The notes beneath the pieces were generated by a model. That model made no database searches and had not been told where the DNA came from. It saw only the letters and a program-made list of their open reading frames with translations. The translations under genes and the position numbers were made by a program. Positions 7,121-13,430 of a stretch of 13,430 bases of DNA are shown here, in pieces. The first letter of the stretch is position 1. Every line of letters begins with the position of its first letter. The stretch is from Oscillospiraceae bacterium. Its GTDB lineage: Bacteria > Bacillota_A > Clostridia > Oscillospirales > CAG-272. Location of the stretch: the NCBI GenBank assembly GCA_015064195.1, contig SVSO01000064.1:1-13430 (forward strand). Direction: 5' to 3'.

Positions 7121-10100
7121 ATGGTATACAGAATATTTGTTGAAAAACAGCCTGCCCATGCCGTGGAAGCGCGGTCGCTTTTTGCGGATATCCGCGAAAA
7201 CCTGATGATTTCCTCCATCACCTCCCTGCGGGTGCTCAATCGCTATGACATCGAGGGAATTTCCGCGGAAATTTTTGAGAAGGCGAAGAATACGATCTTC
7301 TCCGAGCCGCAGAGTGATATTATTTTTGATGAGCCGACGTTTTCTGCGGGCGACCGGATTTTCGCAGTGGAATATCTGCCCGGCCAGTTCGATCAGCGCG
7401 CCGATTCCTGTGCGCAGTGCGTACAGCTGATCACCTATGAGGACAGACCCGCTGTCCGTACCGCCCGTGTATACATCCTCTCCGGCGATGTGACGGAGGA
7501 GGAGCTTGCGAAGATCAAGGCGTATGTCATCAACCCGGTGGAGAGCCGCGAAGCATCCCTTGACAAGCCGGAAACGCTGGCGGAAACCTTTGAAATTCCC
7601 ACCACCGTTGAAACCATCGAGGGCTTCATTTCCTATAACGAGGACGAGCTTGCGGCATTCCTGAAGAAGTATGCGCTGGCGATGGATCTCGACGATGTGA
7701 AGTTCTGCCAGAAATATTTTGTGGAGGAAGAAAAGCGCGATCCCACCATTTCGGAGATCCGCCTTATCGATTCCTACTGGTCTGACCACTGCCGTCATAC
7801 CACCTTCCTCACCGCCATCGACGAAGTGAAGATCGGCGACAAGTTCATCGAGGAAACCTACGAGGATTACATCGAAAAGCGCAAGCTGGTGTATGGTTCG
7901 CGCAAGAAGAATATCACGCTGATGGATATGGCCACCATCGCCGGCAAATATTTAAAGAGCATCGGCGCACTGAAGAATCTGGACGAATCCGAGGAGATCA
8001 ATGCCTGCTCCATCAAGATCAAGGTGGACGTGGACGGCGAAATTCAGGATTGGCTGCTCATGTTCAAGAATGAGACGCACAACCATCCCACGGAGATCGA
8101 GCCCTTCGGCGGTGCGGCAACCTGTCTCGGCGGTGCAATCCGCGACCCGCTGTCCGGCCGTGCATACGTATATCAGGCAATGCGCGTCACCGGCTGTGCA
8201 GATCCCCGCGTTCCGGTAGCGGAAACCATTCCCGGCAAGCTTCCTCAGTCGAAGATCACCCACGGTGCATCTGCCGGCTATTCCTCCTACGGCAACCAGA
8301 TCGGTCTTGCAACCGGTGCGGTTTATGAGCTGTATCATCCCAACTATGTGGCAAAGCATCTGGAAATCGGTGCAGTCGTCGGCGCGGCTCCCGAAAAGAA
8401 CGTGGTTCGCGAGCGTCCGGAAGCAGGCGACGTGATCATCCTGCTGGGCGGTAAGACCGGTCGTGACGGCTGCGGCGGTGCAACCGGCTCCTCCAAGGCA
8501 CACACTACCGAATCCCTGACCACCTGCGGTGCGGAGGTTCAGAAGGGCAATCCCCCCGAAGAGCGCAAGATCCAGCGTCTGTTCCGCGACGAAAATGTCA
8601 CCCGCCTCATCAAGCGCTGCAACGACTTCGGCGCAGGCGGTGTATCCGTAGCAATCGGCGAGCTGGCAGACGGTCTGCTCATCGATCTTTCCAAGGTTCC
8701 GAAGAAGTATGAGGGTCTGGACGGCACGGAGCTTGCTATCTCCGAGTCGCAGGAGCGTATGGCAGTGGTCGTTGCCGCTGAGGACGCAGACAAGTTCCGC
8801 GCATATGCATCCCGCGAGAATCTGGAATCTACCATCGTTGCCACCGTCACCGAGGAAGCACGCCTCAGAATGCTGTGGAACGACAAGTTCATCATCGACC
8901 TGTCCCGCGAATTCTTAAACTCCAACGGTGCGGAGAAGCATACAAAGATCGAGATCACCAAGGTCAACACCGACGGCATTCTTGACGGCTATGCGGCATC
9001 CCTTGACACCGCCGACACCGAGGGCGCACTCAAGGCACTCATCACCGACCTGAACATCTGCTCTCAGCGCGGTCTTGTCGAAAAATTCGACAGCTCCATC
9101 GGCGCGGGCACAGTTGTTATGCCCTATGGCGGCAAATATCAGCTGACGCAGCCCCAGTATATGGCGGCGAAGATCCCGGTGCTGTCCGGCGAGACCGACA
9201 CCACCTCCGTTATGGCGTACGGCTATGATCCTTTCCTGTCTGAAAAGAGCCCCTACCACGGCGCACTTTACGCAGTTGTGGAATCCGTGGCAAAGCTGGT
9301 TGCGGCAGGTATCGACTACAAGACCATCTATCTCACCTTCCAGGAATATTTCGAGCGCACGAACGGCAAGCCGGAGCGTTGGGGCAAGCCCATGGCGGCT
9401 CTGCTCGGCTCGGTGAAGGCTCAGCTGGAGCTTGGCATCGCGGCAATCGGCGGCAAGGACAGTATGTCCGGCACGTTTGAGAACATCGACGTTCCGCCGA
9501 CGCTGGTATCCTTCGCCATCGCTCCCATGGATGCCAAGAAGATCGTCACCCCCGAATTCAAGCAGGCGGGTGACAGAGTTTACCTCATCAAGCCCGCATA
9601 CAACGAGGACAAGCTGCCCGACTTTGCAAGCCTGCGTGACGTATTCGACAAGGTTTACGCCATCGCATCCTCCGGCAAGGCCAAGGCGATCTATACCGTG
9701 GATGCCGGCGGCGTGGCGGAAGGTCTCATGAAGATGACCTTCGGCAACCGTGTGGGCTTCAAATCCGAGGGCATCGACGCGGATACGCTGTTTAAGCTCA
9801 ATTATGGTGCGTTCATCATCGAGACGAACGAAACACTGGATGCCGAGCTGATCGGTTACACCACCGGCGACGGCAAGCTTACCATCGGCGATGTTTCCCT
9901 TGCAGTGACCGAGCTGTCCGACGCATGGGAAGGCACGCTGGAGAAGGTATTCCCCACCAAGACTCCGGTAATCAAGGCGGAGACCGTGGAGGCATTCACC
10001 TGCACCGAGCGCGCTAAGGCACATCATGCGGACACTTTCGCAAAGCCCCGCGTGGTCATTCCCGTATTCCCCGGCACGAACTGCGAATATGACACCATGC

Positions 10101-10843
10101 GCCGTTTCAAGGCGGCAGGTGCAGAGGCGGATATCTTCGTTCTCCGCAATCTGGATGCCAAGGCTCTCGGCGATGCGGTTGACGAATTCGTAAAGCTGCT
10201 TGACAACGCACAGATGCTGATGATCCCCGGCGGATTCTCCGGCGGTGACGAGCCGGACGGTTCCGGTAAGTTCATCACCGCTGTCCTCCGCAATCCCCGC
10301 GTGAAGGACGCTGTCACCCGTCTGCTGGAAGAGCGCGACGGTCTGGCACTTGGTATCTGCAACGGCTTCCAGGCACTGGTCAAGTCCGGTCTGCTTCCTT
10401 ACGGCAGAATCATGGACGAAATGCGCGCGGACTGCCCGACGCTGACCTTCAACACCATCGGCCGCCATCAGTCCATGATGGTACGCACCCGCATCGCATC
10501 CAACAAGTCCCCGTGGCTGGCGGGCGTGAATGCAGGCGACATCCACTCCATTCCGATCTCCCACGGTGAGGGCCGCTTCTATGCAAGCGAGGAGCTGATC
10601 CGCTCTCTCGCGGCAAACGGTCAGATCGCGACCCAGTACGTTGACATGGACGGCAATCCCACCATGGACATCCGCTACAATCCCAACGGCTCCATGTTCG
10701 CCATCGAGGGCATTCTCAGCCCCGACGGACGCATCCTCGGCAAGATGGGACACAGTGAGCGTATCGGCAGAAACGTGGCTGTCAACATCGAAGGCGACAA
10801 GGATCAGAAGATCTTCGAGTCCGGCGTCAAGTATTTCAAATAA
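7121..10843 (+). CDS. purL: Phosphoribosylformylglycinamidine synthase, single-chain PurL
   Basis: This enzyme converts FGAR, ATP and glutamine to FGAM, the fourth step of purine synthesis, in the cytoplasm. At 1240 residues it fuses what many Gram-positive bacteria make as PurS, PurL and PurQ. The order is a PurS-like N-domain (about 1-150); a linker with SDHCRH (221-226), which has the conserved histidine; a first synthetase half with NETHNHPTEIEPFGG (from N317) and CNDFGAGG (N501-G507); a second half with GGKDSMSG (G777); and a class I glutamine amidotransferase from about R977. That last domain has the nucleophile C1080 in GICNGFQ and the H1148/E1150 partners in SHGEGRF. All catalytic residues are present, so the enzyme should be active. 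AAAGGAG (7107-7113) sits 7 bases before the ATG. No other pur gene is present in the window. Clostridial genomes commonly carry this fused form. Confidence 0.97.
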   Translation: MVYRIFVEKQPAHAVEARSLFADIRENLMISSITSLRVLNRYDIEGISAEIFEKAKNTIFSEPQSDIIFDEPTFSAGDRIFAVEYLPGQFDQRADSCAQCVQLITYEDRPAVRTARVYILSGDVTEEELAKIKAYVINPVESREASLDKPETLAETFEIPTTVETIEGFISYNEDELAAFLKKYALAMDLDDVKFCQKYFVEEEKRDPTISEIRLIDSYWSDHCRHTTFLTAIDEVKIGDKFIEETYEDYIEKRKLVYGSRKKNITLMDMATIAGKYLKSIGALKNLDESEEINACSIKIKVDVDGEIQDWLLMFKNETHNHPTEIEPFGGAATCLGGAIRDPLSGRAYVYQAMRVTGCADPRVPVAETIPGKLPQSKITHGASAGYSSYGNQIGLATGAVYELYHPNYVAKHLEIGAVVGAAPEKNVVRERPEAGDVIILLGGKTGRDGCGGATGSSKAHTTESLTTCGAEVQKGNPPEERKIQRLFRDENVTRLIKRCNDFGAGGVSVAIGELADGLLIDLSKVPKKYEGLDGTELAISESQERMAVVVAAEDADKFRAYASRENLESTIVATVTEEARLRMLWNDKFIIDLSREFLNSNGAEKHTKIEITKVNTDGILDGYAASLDTADTEGALKALITDLNICSQRGLVEKFDSSIGAGTVVMPYGGKYQLTQPQYMAAKIPVLSGETDTTSVMAYGYDPFLSEKSPYHGALYAVVESVAKLVAAGIDYKTIYLTFQEYFERTNGKPERWGKPMAALLGSVKAQLELGIAAIGGKDSMSGTFENIDVPPTLVSFAIAPMDAKKIVTPEFKQAGDRVYLIKPAYNEDKLPDFASLRDVFDKVYAIASSGKAKAIYTVDAGGVAEGLMKMTFGNRVGFKSEGIDADTLFKLNYGAFIIETNETLDAELIGYTTGDGKLTIGDVSLAVTELSDAWEGTLEKVFPTKTPVIKAETVEAFTCTERAKAHHADTFAKPRVVIPVFPGTNCEYDTMRRFKAAGAEADIFVLRNLDAKALGDAVDEFVKLLDNAQMLMIPGGFSGGDEPDGSGKFITAVLRNPRVKDAVTRLLEERDGLALGICNGFQALVKSGLLPYGRIMDEMRADCPTLTFNTIGRHQSMMVRTRIASNKSPWLAGVNAGDIHSIPISHGEGRFYASEELIRSLAANGQIATQYVDMDGNPTMDIRYNPNGSMFAIEGILSPDGRILGKMGHSERIGRNVAVNIEGDKDQKIFESGVKYFK

Positions 10844-10864
10844 AAATCGGCTGGAAACAGCAAA

Positions 10865-10891
10865 ACCGCCCGGACATTCCGTTCGGGCGGT
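10865..10891 (+). terminator. Hairpin terminator after purL
   Basis: ACCGCCCGGAC (10865-10875) pairs with GTTCGGGCGGT (10881-10891) over 11 base pairs including one G-T pair, around a 5-base loop. It lies 22 bases past the purL stop. The trailing sequence ATATTTATG is AT-rich but not a true T-run. Some read-through into the gene at 10913 is likely, since I see no good promoter between the two. Confidence 0.7.
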
Positions 10892-10912
10892 ATATTTATG
10901 AGGTGATTTGCA

Positions 10913-11581
10913 ATGAAAATCGAAAATAATATCTTAAAGCATTATCTGCGGAATGTGTATTTCATCACCGGCACAGCCTATGCGGGAAAGTCCACCACGG
11001 TGAAGATGCTGGCGGAACGGTATGACATGGTGTTCTGCGGCGAGAATTATCATATCGGCGTGTCGGATGCGGTGGCGATGCCGGAGATTCAGCCGGATCT
11101 CTGCTATCGGAGAGAGCTTACGGATTGGAAGGATTTTGTCCGCCGTTCACCGGAAGAATACGAGCGATGGATCTACAATTCCGGCAGAGAGGGCGCGGGA
11201 TTTGAGATCGCTGAGCTGATCTCGCTGGCAAGAGATCGCAAGGTCATCGCCGATACCAGTATTCCCCTCGATATCCTGAAGGAGATCTCGGACTATCATC
11301 ATGTGGCGGTCATGCTGTCGCCCATGTCCATGAGCGTGGACCGCTTCTTTGATCGGAGCGACCCCGACAAGCAGTTTCTGCTGAATGTCATCGACAGCTG
11401 CGACGACCGGGACGCCGTCATGGAAAACTACCGCCGCGGACTGGCGCGCATCAACAGCAAAAAGCATTATGACGAATACGCGGAGAGCGGATTTTTCACG
11501 GTGGTGCGCAAGGATGACGGGCGGGATACCCGGGATGAGGTCTGCGATACTATCGCGCGGCATTTCGGGCTGATCAGCTGA
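10913..11581 (+). CDS. Uncharacterised P-loop kinase-like protein (AAA-type)
   Basis: This cytoplasmic protein of 222 residues has a Walker A motif GTAYAGKST (G20, K26, S27) on a strand at the very N-terminus. A possible Walker B-like aspartate is D114 in VIADTSIP. The layout resembles small nucleotide or metabolite kinases such as shikimate kinase, and the stretch DRSDPDKQFLL (about 144-154) could be a lid region. I do not recognise a named family, and the phosphate acceptor cannot be deduced. The C-terminal third is rich in Asp, Arg and Lys. GAGGTG (10900-10905) lies 7 bases before the ATG. It follows the purL terminator and meets the minus-strand kinase gene tail to tail, overlapping by 8 bases. 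There is thus no room for its own intergenic terminator. It is probably expressed at a low level by read-through from purL, or from an unseen promoter. Confidence 0.82.
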   Translation: MKIENNILKHYLRNVYFITGTAYAGKSTTVKMLAERYDMVFCGENYHIGVSDAVAMPEIQPDLCYRRELTDWKDFVRRSPEEYERWIYNSGREGAGFEIAELISLARDRKVIADTSIPLDILKEISDYHHVAVMLSPMSMSVDRFFDRSDPDKQFLLNVIDSCDDRDAVMENYRRGLARINSKKHYDEYAESGFFTVVRKDDGRDTRDEVCDTIARHFGLIS

Positions 11582-12050
11582 CCCATACATCGATCTCCTC
11601 CCGCGCCGGCATTTCAAAGCGGGAATGGAATTTTTCAGCCAGATTCTTGTCGATATAATATGCCTCGCATTCTCCGGCGAGGACGGCTTCGTTGCGTGAC
11701 CGGATGCGCGCCTGCCAGACGGCATCGGGAATATCGATGCAGTGAAGCTCGCATTCGATGCCGCTGTCGGCACAGAATGCGCGGATCTCAGCACGTCCGG
11801 CGGCTGTCCAGAAGCCCCAGTCAAGGATCACATCCATGCCGCTCGCCACAAGCTCTGCCGCTTTTCTGAGCAGATATTCCTTCGTCCGGGCGGCATAAGT
11901 ATCATGCATCTCTCCGGTGTGCTGACCGAACATGGTAAGCATCACTTCGTCCACCGAAAGAAGTGCGGCACGGCGCTCGTTTTTCAGCTTCGCGGCGTAG
12001 GTGGTCTTGCCGCTGCAGATTTTGCCGCAGACTGCAATGAGCTTTGCCAT
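11574..12050 (-). CDS. Small predicted kinase, AAA_33-type P-loop protein
   Basis: This cytoplasmic ATP-binding protein of 158 residues has Walker A GKICSGKT (G9, K15, T16). LSVDEVM with D34 is the usual place for the acceptor-binding aspartate. VILDWGFW (D77) is a hallmark of the predicted kinases grouped as AAA_33/COG0645. A lid-like arginine run follows (R115, R117, R119). Relatives include zeta-toxin-like and nucleoside or antibiotic kinases, but its substrate is unknown. The frame stays open farther upstream, but I take the ATG at 12050 because the protein then begins one strand before Walker A. This ATG is one base after the stop of the 116-residue lipoprotein gene (TGA-C-ATG). Only a weak GGCGGA-like binding site is present, so translation is probably coupled to that gene. 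Confidence 0.85.
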   Translation of the reverse strand: MAKLIAVCGKICSGKTTYAAKLKNERRAALLSVDEVMLTMFGQHTGEMHDTYAARTKEYLLRKAAELVASGMDVILDWGFWTAAGRAEIRAFCADSGIECELHCIDIPDAVWQARIRSRNEAVLAGECEAYYIDKNLAEKFHSRFEMPAREEIDVWVS

Positions 12051-12051
12051 G

Positions 12052-12402
12052 TCAGTCCGCCAGCATTTCCACGGTAATATCCTTGCCGTGGGAAACAATG
12101 TAATAATCGCCGTTCTCGTCGGTATCGCAGAGGAAGCCGTACTGCCCCTCCTCCTCGGCGGAAGTGTAGACAAATTCGATGACCAGTGCCGCATCGTCAT
12201 CGGAACGTCCGCCCACATTGGAACCCACGATGTCGAAATCGGTGAGATGGGCGAAAATGCGCCCGCATTCCGTTTCAGCCAGACGGAACGGCTCCTCGAT
12301 ATCCTTGCCGGGCACGAGGATGGTGGACGAAAAATCATCCGCGCCGCCGCATCCGGAAAAAGTGGTGCAGATGCAGAGAAGAAAAATCAGGAATGCTTTC
12401 AT
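12052..12402 (-). CDS. Small secreted lipoprotein, unknown function
   Basis: This predicted lipoprotein of 116 residues has the N-terminus MKAFLIFLLCICTTFSGC. The first 17 residues form a short hydrophobic signal and FSGC is a lipobox with the lipidated cysteine at C18. Phe at -3 is less usual than Leu. The mature part is acidic (DDD, EEE, DTDEN runs) with several predicted strands and no recognised domain. It is likely anchored on the outer face of the cytoplasmic membrane. GGAGGT (complement of 12407-12412) lies 4 bases before the ATG, a strong signal. It is the second gene of a three-gene minus-strand run. It starts 39 bases after the stop of the larger lipoprotein gene, and its stop is one base before the kinase ATG. 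GC content is about 58% in a sampled line, unlike the gene upstream. Confidence 0.78.
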   Translation of the reverse strand: MKAFLIFLLCICTTFSGCGGADDFSSTILVPGKDIEEPFRLAETECGRIFAHLTDFDIVGSNVGGRSDDDAALVIEFVYTSAEEEGQYGFLCDTDENGDYYIVSHGKDITVEMLAD

Positions 12403-12441
12403 ATTGACCTCCGTTGATTGGGTGTAATGGCAGAAAGATTT

Positions 12442-13245
12442 TTATACAGTTACAGAGAAAAGCCCGAAGGCGGCTTCAATCGACAGATCGGAAGTGTTTC
12501 CGCCGCACATAAATGAATTCTTATCGTCAAACACAAATAAAACAGAGTTGTCAATGCTTCCGTCCGGAGATAAATCCACCGAAAGAATGTAGTTCCTGCC
12601 TGTCGCAGAATCTTGGTATTCATAATAACGCAGCTTCAAGCCTGTCTTCAAACGGGTGTTGTATGTACACTCATATGCGATGCCGGAATTGGTTGGGATA
12701 TCTGTTTTTACAACATCATGAATCAGATCATTTGCGAGAAGATTCTCATATGTTCCGTGGTTGCTTAACCAATCATCCTTCATCGCAGATGCGGCACTTT
12801 CGGATTCAAAAGGCATAAATGCAATGACTTCATCCGCGCTTACATAATAAATATAATAATCTGTTTGCTCTGCCCATTCAACACCGGATTCTGCATAAGC
12901 ATCCGGTAAGCCCTGAAGCTCATAAAACGATACGGTATCTGCCTGCGAACTCTGCTCCAGTTCTGCTTTCATGGCACGAATGCTGTCAAATGTGCGGGTC
13001 TCCGTGTCGTAAACCAAGTGATCCGATTGCACATGATCAGCAGAACTGTCATAGCCGGGATCTCCGGGGAGCGTGGGCATTGTGTCAGCAATATCATCAG
13101 ATATCAAGCCGGGATGATCGGACTCCGCTTGAGATGCGGCAGTATCATCAAAAAGGCTCGTAGTTGTCATAGAATTACTGCACCCGATCAACCCTGCTGT
13201 TAAAAATAATATTCCCAGAATTGCTGTACACTTTTTCAAGTACAT
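12442..13245 (-). CDS. Secreted lipoprotein, unknown function, AT-rich gene
   Basis: This predicted lipoprotein has 267 residues. The signal MYLKKCTAILGILFLTAGLIGC ends in a full lipobox LIGC with lipidated C22. A low-complexity Ser/Thr/Asp-rich tether (about 23-75) follows. After that comes a mixed alpha/beta domain rich in Tyr and acidic residues that I cannot assign to a family. It is expected outside the cell on the membrane. The ATG at 13245 has AGGAGG only 2 bases upstream. The TTG at 13239 has the same site 8 bases upstream and would give a classic MKKCTAILG start, so either may be used. An upstream extension to 13296 is unlikely, since it would bury the signal. The coding region is AT-rich (47, 40 and 35% GC in three sampled 60-base lines). 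It is the first gene of the minus-strand run. Confidence 0.8.
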   Translation of the reverse strand: MYLKKCTAILGILFLTAGLIGCSNSMTTTSLFDDTAASQAESDHPGLISDDIADTMPTLPGDPGYDSSADHVQSDHLVYDTETRTFDSIRAMKAELEQSSQADTVSFYELQGLPDAYAESGVEWAEQTDYYIYYVSADEVIAFMPFESESAASAMKDDWLSNHGTYENLLANDLIHDVVKTDIPTNSGIAYECTYNTRLKTGLKLRYYEYQDSATGRNYILSVDLSPDGSIDNSVLFVFDDKNSFMCGGNTSDLSIEAAFGLFSVTV

Positions 13246-13304
13246 TCCCTCCTTCTCTGACTGGTTCTGAACGCATTTATTTTGCAGTCGTACCACCTGA
13301 ATTT

Positions 13305-13310
13305 ATTATA
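13305..13310 (-). promoter_or_regulatory. Probable -10 box of the minus-strand lipoprotein operon
   Basis: On the minus strand this reads TATAAT, a perfect -10, about 60 bases before the lipoprotein start. The expected -35 place at 16-18 bases (CCTAAA and shifted versions) has no good match. This suggests a weak or activator-dependent promoter. The imperfect repeat just upstream covers the -35 region. Confidence 0.5.
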
Positions 13311-13313
13311 CAA

Positions 13314-13337
13314 GGAAACCTCGAAAATTTAGGTTCC
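13314..13337. repeat. Imperfect inverted repeat upstream of the lipoprotein -10 box
   Basis: GGAAACCT (13314-13321) and AGGTTCC (13331-13337) are inverted copies with one extra A, separated by 9 AT-rich bases. It sits between about -14 and -37 relative to the likely minus-strand start site, a typical operator place. It could also be a hairpin for a transcript entering from the right. Confidence 0.4.
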
Positions 13338-13430
13338 AGTATTAGAATTTGCGATTCAACGACAAAAAATGAAACAGAAGCGGCGAATCGCGTACCGACC
13401 TCGAATTTCATGTGTGAATCGGGGTGGAAA

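Larger units (their letters stand above)
13246..13430. other. Gene-free right edge, upstream region of the minus-strand operon
   Basis: No coding frame with a ribosome binding site is seen here on either strand. It holds the likely promoter of the minus-strand lipoprotein operon and an imperfect inverted repeat. The last 90 bases contain scattered GAATC/GATTC words without a clear repeat unit. It may continue into a regulatory region or gene outside the window. Confidence 0.5.

Noticed and set aside
8915..10753. Open frame of 612 codons on the minus strand within purL
   Set aside because: purL on the opposite strand has all catalytic motifs, and the shadow has low-complexity composition and no start signal.
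10913..12402. The two kinases and the lipoprotein as a toxin-antitoxin or phage-defence system
   Set aside because: There is no antitoxin-like DNA-binding protein, nuclease, protease or other effector domain, and no mobile-element signs. The P-loop motifs alone do not support such a claim.
12001..12417. Plus-strand frame of 138 codons over the minus-strand lipoprotein and kinase genes
   Set aside because: It lacks a ribosome binding site, while the minus-strand genes have a lipobox, a Walker A motif and a strong GGAGGT signal.

Overview
The window looks like chromosomal DNA of a Clostridia-type Firmicute, probably a gut member of the Oscillospirales or Eubacteriales. This placement is inferred, not proven. 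The reasons are strong GGAGG-type ribosome binding sites, consensus sigma-A promoters, a single-chain PurL of about 1240 residues with its amidotransferase domain at the C-terminus, an MtaB-type methylthiotransferase, and a GC-rich core (one sampled purL line is 60% GC).

Left part (1-2555): a potassium uptake pair. The 3' part of trkA (cytoplasmic NAD-binding regulatory subunit, cut by the window edge) is followed 3 bases later by trkH (membrane channel subunit). Middle left (2619-5528): two plus-strand genes that look catabolic. One is a cytoplasmic protein with a GH123/DUF4091 glycosidase-like fold and an Asp-Glu catalytic pair. The other is a Gfo/Idh/MocA NAD(P)-dependent oxidoreductase. 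Between them lies a perfect 15-bp hairpin that carries a perfect TTGACA-17-TATAAT promoter inside its loop and right arm.

Centre (5752-10843): mtaB (tRNA t6A37 methylthiotransferase) and, 31 bases on, purL (FGAM synthase, purine synthesis). A hairpin terminator follows. Right part (10913-13245): an uncharacterised P-loop kinase-like gene on the plus strand meets a three-gene minus-strand operon tail to tail. That operon runs lipoprotein of about 267 residues, then lipoprotein of 116 residues, then a small predicted kinase of 158 residues. The two convergent genes overlap by 8 bases and share a palindrome, TCAGCTGA, that encodes both stop codons. The distal lipoprotein gene and the right edge are clearly more AT-rich than the rest.

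Most of the window is housekeeping. The parts least explained by known biology are the terminator/promoter composite at 4321-4365, the GH123-like/oxidoreductase pair, and the convergent kinase/lipoprotein cluster at 10913-13245. I see no RNA gene, CRISPR array, insertion sequence or phage gene, and nothing I could defend as a complete new defence or secretion system.
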